The position numbers were made by a program, and so were the translations under genes. Shown one piece after another: positions 20,841-28,990 of a stretch of DNA of 64,000 nucleotides (position 1 is its first letter; the number at the start of each line of letters is the position of its first letter). Location: contig NZ_ML133688.1 in the NCBI RefSeq assembly GCF_003985155.1, positions 310,001 to 374,000 of the forward strand, in the 5' to 3' direction. The stretch is from Rhizobium vallis. GTDB taxonomy: Bacteria; Pseudomonadota; Alphaproteobacteria; Rhizobiales; Rhizobiaceae. The notes beneath the pieces were generated by a model, which made no database searches, was not told where the DNA came from, and saw nothing but the letters and a program-made list of their open reading frames with translations.

Positions 20841-22334
20841 ATGGGCAAGTGGACAAGGCGAGGGGTGCTCGCGGGCATTTCGGCCGCCGCGGGTGCTGCC
20901 GCGGGCGGCTATTTCCTACAGCCCGAGAGCAATGCCGGACCGGTCTTTCCACCGGCAACTCCCGCCGAAGACGGCGTGATCATTCTCAACGATGCAGGAG
21001 AACTGACGCCGACACGGGTCGCCGCCCATCTGACCGTCAGGGAGCCGCCGCAGGAGGCAACGATCGGCCGCTTGCGCAGCGCACTTTCTGAGGCGGTCAA
21101 TACAAACAGGCCCTTCGTCGCCAGCGCCGCGCGCCATTCGATGGGTGGGCAGAGTCTTGTCCAGAACGGCACGGCACTGACGCTCGATCAGGATTGGCTG
21201 GAGGCCGATACATCAGCGCGGACCTATCGCGTCGCCGCCGGCACGCGCTGGTCGACTGTCATTTCCAGGCTCGATGCCATCGGCTTTTCGCCCGCCGTCA
21301 TGCAATCGAACAATGACTTCGGGGTCGCCAGCACCTTTTCGGTCAATGCGCATGGCTGGCCGGTTCCGTTCAGCGGTTGCGGCAGCACTGTCCGTTCCAT
21401 CCGCCTAATGACGGCGGATGGCAATCTGCAGACTTGCTCGCGCACGGAGAACGCCGAACTCTTCAATCATGCCATGGGCGGATACGGTCTTTTCGGGGTC
21501 ATCACCGAGCTTGAGCTGGATATGGTGCCGAACGTGCTGCTGCAGCCGACATTCGAGCATCTTGCTGGCGAGGATCTTGGGCGGCGCTTTGCCGAGGTGC
21601 TCAGGAACGACAGCTCGATCAACATGGCCTATGGCCGCATGGACGTTTCGCTCGATCGCTTCTTCGAGGATGCGCTACTGATTAGCTATCGCGCTGCCCC
21701 GGATCAGACGAATATACCGCCGGCCGCCGGCTCCGGGTTCGTCAGCCACGTCTCGCGCGGGATATTCCGGGCGCAGCTCGGCTCGGATGCGGCCAAACAT
21801 TTCCGTTGGTGGACCGAGGCTGTCATCGGCCCACCGATCGCGAGGCAAGCGACGCGCAACAGCCTGATGAATGAACCCGTCGTCACGCTCGACGATCGCG
21901 ATCCTTCCCGCACGGATATCCTGCACGAATATTTCGTGTCGCCGACGCGTTTTGCCGATTTCGTCGCAGCTTGCCGCGATGTCATTCCGGCATCCTATCA
22001 ACAGCTCCTGAACATTACGCTGCGCTATGTGAATACCGATAGGGACAGCATACTGGCCTACGCTACCGAACCCCGGATCGCCGCTGTCATGCTCTTCTCG
22101 CAGGAAAAAACGGTGAGGGGCGAGGCCGACATGCAGCGGATGACCGAGGCGCTGATCGAGCGGGTGCTTGATATCGGTGGCAGCTACTATCTGCCCTATC
22201 GCCCGCATGCCCGGCAGGATCAGTTTACCCGTTCTTATCCACGCGCCCCGGAGTTCGCGGCCGCCAAGCGCCGGCTGGATCCCGGCCTCACCTTCCGCAA
22301 TCATTTCTGGGATCGTTATCTCGGAAGCCTATAG
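20841..22334 (+). CDS. FAD-binding aldonolactone oxidase-like protein, probable Tat export
   Basis: A 497-residue protein of the vanillyl-alcohol/aldonolactone oxidase superfamily. The N-terminus carries a twin-arginine-like signal (KWTRRGVLAG followed by an Ala/Gly-rich stretch), so it may cross the membrane folded with its flavin. The FAD-binding PP-loop region (NRPFVASAARHSMGGQS, about residues 90-106) and the segment VASTFSVNAHGW are clear. A C-terminal ALO-like domain ends in FRNHFWDRYL. The ATG at 20841 has a GAGGGGG site. It heads a four-gene unit with membrane proteins: gap of ten bases to the next gene, then overlaps. Substrate unknown; sugar lactone or alditol oxidation is a family-based guess. 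Confidence 0.8.
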   Translation: MGKWTRRGVLAGISAAAGAAAGGYFLQPESNAGPVFPPATPAEDGVIILNDAGELTPTRVAAHLTVREPPQEATIGRLRSALSEAVNTNRPFVASAARHSMGGQSLVQNGTALTLDQDWLEADTSARTYRVAAGTRWSTVISRLDAIGFSPAVMQSNNDFGVASTFSVNAHGWPVPFSGCGSTVRSIRLMTADGNLQTCSRTENAELFNHAMGGYGLFGVITELELDMVPNVLLQPTFEHLAGEDLGRRFAEVLRNDSSINMAYGRMDVSLDRFFEDALLISYRAAPDQTNIPPAAGSGFVSHVSRGIFRAQLGSDAAKHFRWWTEAVIGPPIARQATRNSLMNEPVVTLDDRDPSRTDILHEYFVSPTRFADFVAACRDVIPASYQQLLNITLRYVNTDRDSILAYATEPRIAAVMLFSQEKTVRGEADMQRMTEALIERVLDIGGSYYLPYRPHARQDQFTRSYPRAPEFAAAKRRLDPGLTFRNHFWDRYLGSL

Positions 22335-22344
22335 GAGGAATTGC

Positions 22345-22752
22345 ATGTCCAGGCTTCGGCTGACTGCTGTGCTTTATACCCTGGCCCTGCTCTTTGCGGC
22401 GGCGCTGAATTACATTCCGGGGCTGACGGATGCGCAGGGGCGCGCTTTCGGCATCTTTGCGCTCGATATTTATGATGACAGCCTGCATCTTGCCTCGGCC
22501 ACCTGGGCTGGCATCGCGGCGTTGCTGTCGGCCCGCGCATCCAGAAATTTCCTCTTCTATTTCGGTCTGCTCTATTTCAGCGACGGACTGCTCGGGCTGA
22601 TCACGGGATCGGGCTACCTCGACCTCGGTATCATCAATTACGGCATCCAGGATATTCCCTTTACGTTCAAGATCCTGGCCAACCTGCCACATCTCTTCCT
22701 TGGCGGTGCGGCGATCGCTTCCAGCTATGTCTTCCGTCGCGAGGCGCCTTGA
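22345..22752 (+). CDS. Four-helix integral membrane protein, unknown function
   Basis: A 135-residue protein made almost entirely of four hydrophobic segments (about residues 5-27, 44-64, 70-92, 108-128). It resembles DUF4383-type small membrane proteins but I cannot assign it firmly. It starts at 22345 after a strong AGGAGGA site, ten bases past the oxidase stop. Its stop overlaps the start of the next gene by one base (TGATG), which indicates translational coupling within the oxidase unit. It could anchor or serve as an electron-transfer partner of the exported oxidase, but that is conjecture. Confidence 0.75.
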   Translation: MSRLRLTAVLYTLALLFAAALNYIPGLTDAQGRAFGIFALDIYDDSLHLASATWAGIAALLSARASRNFLFYFGLLYFSDGLLGLITGSGYLDLGIINYGIQDIPFTFKILANLPHLFLGGAAIASSYVFRREAP

Positions 22753-23825
22753 TGCGGCGCCTGCTGAAAATCATCGGCTGGCTTCTGGCCGTCTTGATTA
22801 TTGTCGTCCTTTTGCTGCTCAGCCCGGTCGCCTACGTCGAGATCTCCTGCCATGCAGATCCGGAACCCGATAGCTACAAGCCGATGATATCGGAGCCGGA
22901 ATTCCGCCGGCAGGAGGCCAATACCTATCTCACCTATCCGGAGTGGCATATCGTCTATGCCTATGACGGCCTTGCCGAGACGCTGAAGACCGGAGACGAA
23001 TATGGCTTCGGCTATGTCTCTAGCGTCAAGGATTTCTGGGCTGCCGATTGCGCCCTGACCCGCATCGCCGATCGTCATGGCGGCGCGGATAGTCAGACTC
23101 GAATGATGATCGCTACGATCGGTGTCAGCTTCACGCTCGAAATGGGCCTGAAAGCTGCCTATGAGGAAACGGTGGGCCGGGTGTTCGCGCTCTGGCGCGG
23201 CAGCGAAAAGACGCCGCAGGATATCGTTGCCCGTGACATGGCGATCGATTATGCGGCCTTCCTGCGTCAGACCCCATGGTACAAATATCCCTTTCAGCCC
23301 TGGATCGACAGGCTTTGGGCCGCCCCGATGGAAGAACCGTTGCGCGGCTGGGAGCGCCGGCTGGCGCTCGGCGGCGAATGGCGCGCCAAGATCGCCTATG
23401 CCGGTATGATCGCCGATGCAGTGGCCGCAACCGGCGAGGCGAAGCTGACGATCCGTTCGATGATATCAGGCCTGCCGGCCGCCACACTTTCGGCAATACC
23501 CGATGTGTCTGTTATTTCTGACGGCGCTGATGGCGTGCTGATCGAGACGCCGCGATATGATCGCTTTACCCATATCCTCGACGAGATTGTCAGGGCCGGC
23601 GGGACAGTCCGCGAGATTGCCGGTAATGACGAGATCATGGTGTCGCTGACCGTGCCTTCGGGCGCCGTGCAGAATGATCTGCCGGGCGAGGTGATCACGC
23701 GTCTCCGGCGGGCAGGCTTCGATGGCGACCGTCTACTTCTGTCGGTCAAGGTGGCGGATCTCTCGCTCCTGCTGCGAGACCGGCAGATTGCCGATCCCGG
23801 CATTGAGCATATATTCGATTTCTGA
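22752..23825 (+). CDS. Membrane-anchored protein, unknown function
   Basis: A 357-residue protein with one N-terminal membrane helix (about residues 5-27) and a large, probably periplasmic domain. The domain has a conserved-looking aromatic segment NTYLTYPEWHIVYAYDGLAE (near residues 56-75) followed by GYVSSVKDFWAADCAL. I do not recognise a characterised family. The start ATG at 22752 overlaps the preceding stop (TGATG); a TTG one codon earlier is less likely. It is the third gene of the oxidase unit and the context implies a joint role with the FAD enzyme and the small membrane proteins. Confidence 0.75.
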   Translation: MRRLLKIIGWLLAVLIIVVLLLLSPVAYVEISCHADPEPDSYKPMISEPEFRRQEANTYLTYPEWHIVYAYDGLAETLKTGDEYGFGYVSSVKDFWAADCALTRIADRHGGADSQTRMMIATIGVSFTLEMGLKAAYEETVGRVFALWRGSEKTPQDIVARDMAIDYAAFLRQTPWYKYPFQPWIDRLWAAPMEEPLRGWERRLALGGEWRAKIAYAGMIADAVAATGEAKLTIRSMISGLPAATLSAIPDVSVISDGADGVLIETPRYDRFTHILDEIVRAGGTVREIAGNDEIMVSLTVPSGAVQNDLPGEVITRLRRAGFDGDRLLLSVKVADLSLLLRDRQIADPGIEHIFDF

Positions 23826-23833
23826 CGTATCGG

Positions 23834-24148
23834 ATGGGTGACGCGATGATAAGGCGCCTGGCACGCGGGACAGGCATTGCGATTGCGGTCGTTGCCGCGG
23901 TCTTTATGCTGTTTGCGATCGTCTTCGCAGCAACTGGCGAGGCGCCCGCCGCCATGGTCTTTGCCGCACGCGGCATGCAGGCTGAGGCCTTGCCGGAAGG
24001 CGTCGCCATCCTTCGATGGGGCAGCGGTTTTGCCGTGGTGACGAGCGAGCGCGCCGATTATGTCAGGGCGCTTTATGGCAACGGCGCATTTCTCGTCCTG
24101 CCGGTGCGAAAGAGCGGCTGCCTGGCGTTTCGCCCGGCATCGGGCTGA
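23834..24148 (+). CDS. Small membrane protein, unknown function
   Basis: A 104-residue protein with an N-terminal membrane helix (about residues 12-34) and a small C-terminal domain ending GAFLVLPVRKSGCLAFRPASG. The ATG at 23834 is eight bases past the preceding gene; an internal ATG at 23846 with GGTGA ahead of it is an alternative. It is the last gene of the oxidase unit. Two bases past its stop begins a hairpin that serves the opposite strand as terminator and probably this strand too. No homologous family recognised. Confidence 0.65.
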   Translation: MGDAMIRRLARGTGIAIAVVAAVFMLFAIVFAATGEAPAAMVFAARGMQAEALPEGVAILRWGSGFAVVTSERADYVRALYGNGAFLVLPVRKSGCLAFRPASG

Positions 24149-24149
24149 G

Positions 24150-24182
24150 AAAAAAGCCGGACGCTGGGGTGCATCCGGCTTT
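24150..24182 (-). terminator. Bidirectional terminator
   Basis: Nine-base stem AAAGCCGGA / TCCGGCTTT (24153-24161, 24174-24182) flanked on the minus strand by a run of six T. It ends the small minus-strand unit that begins at the EcfG promoter near 24634, and also closes the plus-strand oxidase unit. Confidence 0.78.
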
Positions 24183-24234
24183 GAATAGCCTCGGCGACGG
24201 AAGGGTGTCGCTCGAGGTGGGGAAGAGAGGATTG

Positions 24235-24375
24235 TCAGAATGCGCTGTGTTTTTCGTTCAGCGCCTTTACCTCTTCGCCTTCACGCCTGAGCGCGGAAAT
24301 CGTTGAGGCCACGGACACTATGAACATGACGCTGATGAGGGCTGTGAGCACTGTCAAGATCGTGAACATAGGCAT
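24235..24375 (-). CDS. 46-residue single-helix membrane protein
   Basis: A short gene below usual ORF cut-offs: MPMFTILTVLTALISVMFIV starts a membrane helix, then a charged helix SALRREGEEVKALNEKHSAF. The ribosome site AGGAAAGGA lies directly before the ATG. It is the second gene of a minus-strand unit with an EcfG-type promoter in front (24610-24634) and a terminator 53 bases behind. The combination of ribosome site, hydrophobic profile and unit boundaries supports a real gene. Function unknown. Confidence 0.65.
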   Translation of the reverse strand: MPMFTILTVLTALISVMFIVSVASTISALRREGEEVKALNEKHSAF

Positions 24376-24405
24376 TCCTTTCCTGGGGAGTTGCGTTCTC
24401 GCCCC

Positions 24406-24561
24406 TCAGTACTGGCCCACGACGGCCGTGCGGGCCGAAGCATAGGGACCATAAACCTTGGAGGTGTCGACCTTCTGATCATAGAGTGCAACGGTTGCGG
24501 TGAGCATGCCCGTGATCATTGCCATCCAGAGCACGTTAATCATCGTAATCTTGCCGGGCAT
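24406..24561 (-). CDS. 51-residue membrane protein under EcfG-type promoter
   Basis: A small protein with one membrane segment (INVLWMAMITGMLTATVALY, about residues 8-27) and a polar C-terminus DTSKVYGPYASARTAVVGQY. The frame begins at 24591, but the ATG at 24561 (MPGKITMINV) has an AGGAAGGA site at good spacing. A perfect EcfG-type promoter (GGAAC-N16-CGTT) lies about 50 bases upstream, so expression in the general stress response is expected. It is followed on the same strand by the 46-residue gene. No known family recognised. Confidence 0.65.
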   Translation of the reverse strand: MPGKITMINVLWMAMITGMLTATVALYDQKVDTSKVYGPYASARTAVVGQY

Positions 24562-24609
24562 CTTCGGTCCTTCCTGGCGCGCTTGTCGCATCTATGTGTC
24601 GGTTGAATG

Positions 24610-24634
24610 AACGCATCCGTTTGAAATTGGTTCC
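24610..24634 (-). promoter_or_regulatory. EcfG (general stress sigma factor) promoter
   Basis: Minus strand: GGAAC, 16 bases, CGTT; an exact match to the alphaproteobacterial EcfG/RpoE2 consensus. It lies about 50 bases ahead of the 51-residue membrane-protein gene at 24561. Confidence 0.75.
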
Positions 24635-24654
24635 GCCGGATGTTGAGCGGGTGT

Positions 24655-24984
24655 TTACCAAGCCCGATCTGAAGCGACTTTGAATGTCTCGTTCATCTGG
24701 CGTTCAGATTCGAAGCTCGTTTTTTGGCGCACGCTGCCTTGGGTGGCGCGCACGATCGCCGCATGTTCGGCAAGCTCCGGCCGTACCCAATTCACCTCGT
24801 AACGATCGGTGAAATAGCCATAGGCCATCTCGGCGGCGAGGGAGGAAACGACGGCAAGTGCAACGAGCACGATCAGCATGGACCTGGTCTTTCGGGAGGC
24901 GCCGAATGCCTGAATGGCATCGGCTGGCTTGATGATCCGAGTTAAGCAGATCGTGTGTGAAACGGCCTTGAACGGCTTATTCAT
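24655..24984 (-). CDS. Hypothetical membrane-anchored protein
   Basis: A 109-residue protein with one membrane helix in the middle (SMLIVLVALAVVSSLAAEMAY, about residues 35-55) and a polar C-terminal half. No family recognised. The ATG at 24984 has no convincing ribosome site; an internal ATG at 24879 would start directly at the helix. It lies upstream of the small EcfG-controlled unit on the same strand and diverges from coaD. Moderate confidence that it is coding. Confidence 0.45.
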   Translation of the reverse strand: MNKPFKAVSHTICLTRIIKPADAIQAFGASRKTRSMLIVLVALAVVSSLAAEMAYGYFTDRYEVNWVRPELAEHAAIVRATQGSVRQKTSFESERQMNETFKVASDRAW

Positions 24985-25074
24985 CCGTCATTCAGCCACC
25001 CCGGAGGGCTGGCCAAATCACTTGCGGGAAGGCGGTATCCGTGACAAAAGGCGTCAAACCAACGGCCGGGTCAG

Positions 25075-25569
25075 ATGACGACAGCTTTTTATCCCGGGTC
25101 ATTCGACCCGATCACCAACGGACATGTGGATGTTCTGGTCCAGGCGCTGAACGTCGCCGAGAAGGTCATCGTCGCGATTGGTATCCATCCCGGCAAGGCG
25201 CCGCTCTTCTCCTTCGAGGAGAGAGCCGAACTCATCCGCCGTTCGCTTGCCGAAGTCCTGCCCGGCAAGACCGGCGACATATCAGTCGTCGCCTTTGACA
25301 ATCTGGTCGTCGATGCCGCCCGCACTCATGGCGCAACGCTTCTGATCCGTGGCCTTCGCGACGGAACCGACCTCGATTACGAGATGCAGATGGCCGGCAT
25401 GAACAGGACAATGGCGCCCGATATCCAGACCATCTTTTTGCCGGCGGGAACGGCTTCGCGGCCCATTACCGCCACATTGGTCCGCCAGATCGCCGCCATG
25501 GGCGGTGACGTCAGCGCTTTCGTGCCGGCCGCCGTCTTACAAGCCCTCACATCCAAGCGCAAAGACTAG
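25075..25569 (+). CDS. coaD: Phosphopantetheine adenylyltransferase
   Basis: CoaD transfers AMP from ATP to 4'-phosphopantetheine, the fourth step of coenzyme A synthesis. The 164-residue length is typical. The nucleotidyltransferase motif appears as [14 protein letters not shown] (T/HxGH), with [22 protein letters not shown] in the middle. The C-terminal motif that usually reads SSSxVREIA is [12 protein letters not shown] here, with threonines replacing some serines. It heads the coaD-ppi-ppi-queA-tgt series common in Rhizobiales. Confidence 0.96.
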   Translation: MTTAFYPGSFDPITNGHVDVLVQALNVAEKVIVAIGIHPGKAPLFSFEERAELIRRSLAEVLPGKTGDISVVAFDNLVVDAARTHGATLLIRGLRDGTDLDYEMQMAGMNRTMAPDIQTIFLPAGTASRPITATLVRQIAAMGGDVSAFVPAAVLQALTSKRKD

Positions 25570-25594
25570 GCGGATAACGCCCAACGGAGCTCAC

Positions 25595-26167
25595 ATGAAA
25601 CTCTTTTATCTCGCATTTGCCGGCGTGCTGTATCTCGCCTCCTTTGCCGGCGATGCCTTCGCCCAGTCGGCCGATCATTATCTCACCATCCAGCTGAAGA
25701 ATGGCCCCGTCGTCATTCAGCTAATGCCCGACGTGGCGCCGAAGCATGTCGCCCAGATCGAGGCGCTGGCCAAGAAGGGCGAATATGACAACGTCGCCTT
25801 CCACCGCGTCATCCCCGGCTTCATGGCCCAGACCGGCGATGTGAAATACGGCAATATGGAAAAGAACTTCGACGCGAACCAGGCCGGTACCGGCGGCTCC
25901 GACCTGCCTGACCTTCCAGCTGAATTCTCCAAGACCCCGTTCGTGCGCGGCACGGTTGGCATGGCCCGCTCCCAGGATCCGAATTCCGCCAATTCGCAGT
26001 TCTTCATCATGTTCGCCGACGGTTCCTTCCTGAACGGCCAGTACACCGTGGTCGGCAAGGTCGTTTCCGGCATGGAAAATGTCGACAAGATCAAGAAGGG
26101 CGAAGGCCAGAACGGCGAAGTCAGCAATCCCGACCGGATGATCAAGGTCACCCTGGGCAAGAAGTAA
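25595..26167 (+). CDS. Periplasmic cyclophilin-type peptidyl-prolyl isomerase
   Basis: A 190-residue cyclophilin with a signal peptide (cleavage near AFA-QSA, residue 24). Core motifs are FHRVIPGFMAQTGD, GMARSQDPNSANSQFFIM and YTVVGKVVSGMENVDKI. It catalyses proline cis-trans isomerisation in the periplasm. The frame opens at 25505 inside coaD, but MKLFYLAF at 25595 with ACGGAG ahead is the true start. A paralogous cytoplasmic cyclophilin begins 28 bases downstream, so the pair probably arose by duplication and sorting to two compartments. Confidence 0.95.
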   Translation: MKLFYLAFAGVLYLASFAGDAFAQSADHYLTIQLKNGPVVIQLMPDVAPKHVAQIEALAKKGEYDNVAFHRVIPGFMAQTGDVKYGNMEKNFDANQAGTGGSDLPDLPAEFSKTPFVRGTVGMARSQDPNSANSQFFIMFADGSFLNGQYTVVGKVVSGMENVDKIKKGEGQNGEVSNPDRMIKVTLGKK

Positions 26168-26195
26168 CCGACGAGAAGAAAAAGAGGAGAAGACA

Positions 26196-26705
26196 ATGGC
26201 CGAGATCAAAGATCCCGAAAACACCATCATTCTGGAAACCACAAAGGGCAAGGTTGTCATCCAGCTTCTGCCGCAGGTGGCACCGGAGCATGTCAAGCGC
26301 ATCAAGGAACTTGCTCGCGAAAATGCCTATGACGGCGTCGTTTTCCACCGCGTCATCGCCGATTTCATGGCGCAGACGGGCGACGTGGAGTTCGGCAAGA
26401 AGGGTGGCGAGAGCTTCAACCCGGGCCGCGCCGGCATGGGCGGTTCCTCCAAGGACGATCTGAAGGCCGAATTCTCCGCGACACCGCATGTTCGCGGCAC
26501 CTGCTCGATGGCCCGTTCGCAGAACCCGAATTCCGCCAACTCGCAGTTTTTCATCTGCTTCACCGACGCTCCGTGGCTGAACAAGCAGTATTCCGTCTGG
26601 GGCCAGGTCATCGAAGGCATGGACAACATCGATAAGATCAAGAAGGGCGAGCCCGTCTCCGATCCCGATTCGATCGTCTCCATGCGGGTTGCCGCCGACG
26701 TCTGA
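26196..26705 (+). CDS. Cytoplasmic cyclophilin-type peptidyl-prolyl isomerase
   Basis: A 169-residue cyclophilin without signal peptide: FHRVIADFMAQTGD, CSMARSQNPNSANSQFFICF, YSVWGQVIEGMDNIDKI. It assists folding in the cytoplasm. The ribosome site AAGAGGAGAAG lies just before the ATG. It is clearly related to the preceding exported cyclophilin. A hairpin follows before queA. Confidence 0.95.
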   Translation: MAEIKDPENTIILETTKGKVVIQLLPQVAPEHVKRIKELARENAYDGVVFHRVIADFMAQTGDVEFGKKGGESFNPGRAGMGGSSKDDLKAEFSATPHVRGTCSMARSQNPNSANSQFFICFTDAPWLNKQYSVWGQVIEGMDNIDKIKKGEPVSDPDSIVSMRVAADV

Positions 26706-26720
26706 TTGTGATTTCTGCTG

Positions 26721-26755
26721 AAACCCGCCCTTGCGCGAAAGCGCGGGGCGGGTTT
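26721..26755 (+). terminator. Hairpin between cyclophilin and queA
   Basis: Ten-base perfect stem AAACCCGCCC / GGGCGGGTTT (26721-26730, 26746-26755) with a nested GCGC-GAAA-GCGC mini-hairpin at the tip. Only a short T-run follows, so read-through into queA is possible. Confidence 0.65.
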
Positions 26756-26777
26756 CGCTTTGCCTGAAAGTACCCTT

Positions 26778-27863
26778 ATGCGCGTAGACCTCTTCGATTT
26801 CGACCTGCCGGATGAACGCATTGCGCTGCGGCCCGCCGAGCCGCGCGACAGCGCGCGCCTGCTCGTCGTCGATCCGAACGGGCAGACAACGCTTTCCGAT
26901 CATCGCGTCTCGGACCTGCCGTCCTTTCTGCGGGCAGGCGACGCGCTTGTCTTCAACGACACCAAGGTTATTCCGGCCCAACTCGAAGGCATTCGCCATC
27001 GCGAGGGTGCTGGCGGCCAGCAGGTCTCGGCGACGTTGCACATGCGTATCGGCGCCAACAAATGGAAAGCCTTCGCCAAGCCCGGTAAACGCATCAAGGA
27101 GGGCGACCGCATCGCCTTCGGCCATAGCGGCGAAAGCTGCATGATCGGCACGCTCGATGCGACCGTGGAGGAAAAAGGCGAGGCAGGCGAAGTGACGCTT
27201 GCCTTCGATCTCTCCGGCCCGGCGCTCGATGAGGCGATCGCCGCCGTCGGTCATATCCCGCTGCCGCCTTATATCGCCGCCAAGCGCCCCGAAGACGAGC
27301 GTGACCGTGCCGATTATCAGACCATTTATGCGCGGGAGGAGGGCGCCGTTGCCGCCCCCACCGCCGGCCTGCATTTCACATCAGCTTTGTTCGAAGCGCT
27401 CGATAAGGCCGGCATCGAGCGCCATTTCGTGACGCTGCATGTCGGCGCTGGTACCTTCCTACCTGTTAAGGCGGACGATACCGCCGACCATAAAATGCAT
27501 CTCGAAAGCGGCTATGTCAGTGCTGAGATCGCTGCAAGGCTGAATGCGGTGCGGGAACGGGGCGGGCGGATCATCTGCGTTGGTACGACATCGCTACGGC
27601 TGATCGAGAGCGCTGCCGAAGCAAGCGGTCAGATCAAGGCCTGGGCAGGCGCCACCGGCATCTTCATTACGCCCGGCTACCGCTTCAAGGCTGTGGATAT
27701 CCTGATGACCAACTTCCACCTGCCGCGCTCGACGCTGTTCATGCTGGTCTCAGCATTTGCCGGCTTCGAGACCATGCACGCGGCCTATAAACATGCCATC
27801 TCGACAGGCTACCGCTTCTACTCCTACGGCGACGCGAGCCTTCTTTTCCGGAAAGACACATGA
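26778..27863 (+). CDS. queA: S-adenosylmethionine:tRNA ribosyltransferase-isomerase
   Basis: QueA adds the cyclopentenediol ring precursor to 7-aminomethyl-7-deazaguanine in tRNA during queuosine synthesis. The 361-residue protein shows [29 protein letters not shown] (family N-terminus), [11 protein letters not shown], the [10 protein letters not shown] motif, [10 protein letters not shown] and [17 protein letters not shown] six codons earlier is possible but the ATG at 26778 matches the family. Its stop overlaps the tgt start by four bases (ATGA), so the two queuosine enzymes are translationally coupled. Confidence 0.97.
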   Translation: MRVDLFDFDLPDERIALRPAEPRDSARLLVVDPNGQTTLSDHRVSDLPSFLRAGDALVFNDTKVIPAQLEGIRHREGAGGQQVSATLHMRIGANKWKAFAKPGKRIKEGDRIAFGHSGESCMIGTLDATVEEKGEAGEVTLAFDLSGPALDEAIAAVGHIPLPPYIAAKRPEDERDRADYQTIYAREEGAVAAPTAGLHFTSALFEALDKAGIERHFVTLHVGAGTFLPVKADDTADHKMHLESGYVSAEIAARLNAVRERGGRIICVGTTSLRLIESAAEASGQIKAWAGATGIFITPGYRFKAVDILMTNFHLPRSTLFMLVSAFAGFETMHAAYKHAISTGYRFYSYGDASLLFRKDT

Positions 27864-28990
27864 CCGAGAACTTCCAGTTCACCCTCAAGAAGACCGATGC
27901 CGGTGCGCGCCTCGGAGAAGTCTCGATGCCGCGCGGCACGATCCGCACGCCGGCCTTCATGCCTGTCGGCACGGTCGGCACCGTCAAGGCCATGTATCTC
28001 GATCAGGTGCGCGAGACCGGCGCCGACATCATTCTCGGCAACACCTATCACCTGATGCTGCGCCCGACGGCCGAGCGCGTCGCCCGCCTCGGCGGCCTGC
28101 ACAAGCTGATCCGCTGGGAACACCCGATCCTGACGGATTCCGGTGGCTTCCAGGTGATGTCGTTGTCCGGCCTGCGCAAGCTCGACGAACAGGGCGTCAC
28201 CTTCAAGTCGCATGTCGACGGCAGCCTGCACCACATGTCGCCGGAGCGTTCCATCGAAATCCAGGGGCTGCTCGGCTCCGACATCCAGATGCAGCTCGAC
28301 GAATGCGTTGCGCTGCCGGCTGAGCCGAAGGAAATCGAGCGCGCCATGGAAATGTCGCTGCGCTGGGCCGAGCGCTGCAGGGTCGCCTTCGGCGAACAGC
28401 CCGGCAAGGCGATGTTCGGCATCGTCCAGGGCGGCGACATTCCGGCGCTGCGCATCCGTTCAGCCGAGGCATTGAGCCAGCTCGACCTCAAGGGCTACGC
28501 CATCGGCGGGCTCGCCGTCGGCGAGCCGCAGGAGGTCATGCTGCAAATGCTTGAAACGACACTGCCCGTGCTTCCCACTGAAAAGCCGCGTTACCTCATG
28601 GGCGTCGGCACGCCCGACGACATCCTGAAATCGGTCGCGCGTGGCATCGACATGTTCGACTGCGTCATGCCGACCCGTTCCGGCCGCCACGGCCTGGCCT
28701 TCACCCGCCGCGGCAAGGTCAACATTCGCAATGCCCGCCATGCCGAGGATATGCGCCCGCTCGACGATCAGTCGAACTGCCCCGCCTCACGCGATTATTC
28801 ACGCGCCTATCTCCACCACCTCGTCCGCTCCAACGAAGCGCTCGGCGGCATGCTGCTCTCCTGGCACAATCTCGCTTACTACCAGGAGCTGATGCAGGGC
28901 ATCCGCAAGGCGATCGCCGAAGGCCGCTTCGCCGATTTCATGGCGGAAACGCAGGAGGAATGGGCGAGGGGTGACCTCCAGCCCGTCTAA
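27860..28990 (+). CDS. tgt: tRNA-guanine transglycosylase
   Basis: Tgt exchanges guanine-34 for preQ1 in tRNAs with GUN anticodons. The 376-residue protein has the catalytic and substrate-binding motifs: [23 protein letters not shown] (active-site aspartate), [13 protein letters not shown], and [13 protein letters not shown] (nucleophile aspartate). The zinc motif is unusual: bacterial enzymes normally read CxCxxC just before the [11 protein letters not shown] stretch, but here the region is [20 protein letters not shown], leaving one cysteine where three are expected. Coupled to queA by ATGA overlap. Its stop codon overlaps that of the convergent acyltransferase gene. Confidence 0.96.
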   Translation: MTENFQFTLKKTDAGARLGEVSMPRGTIRTPAFMPVGTVGTVKAMYLDQVRETGADIILGNTYHLMLRPTAERVARLGGLHKLIRWEHPILTDSGGFQVMSLSGLRKLDEQGVTFKSHVDGSLHHMSPERSIEIQGLLGSDIQMQLDECVALPAEPKEIERAMEMSLRWAERCRVAFGEQPGKAMFGIVQGGDIPALRIRSAEALSQLDLKGYAIGGLAVGEPQEVMLQMLETTLPVLPTEKPRYLMGVGTPDDILKSVARGIDMFDCVMPTRSGRHGLAFTRRGKVNIRNARHAEDMRPLDDQSNCPASRDYSRAYLHHLVRSNEALGGMLLSWHNLAYYQELMQGIRKAIAEGRFADFMAETQEEWARGDLQPV

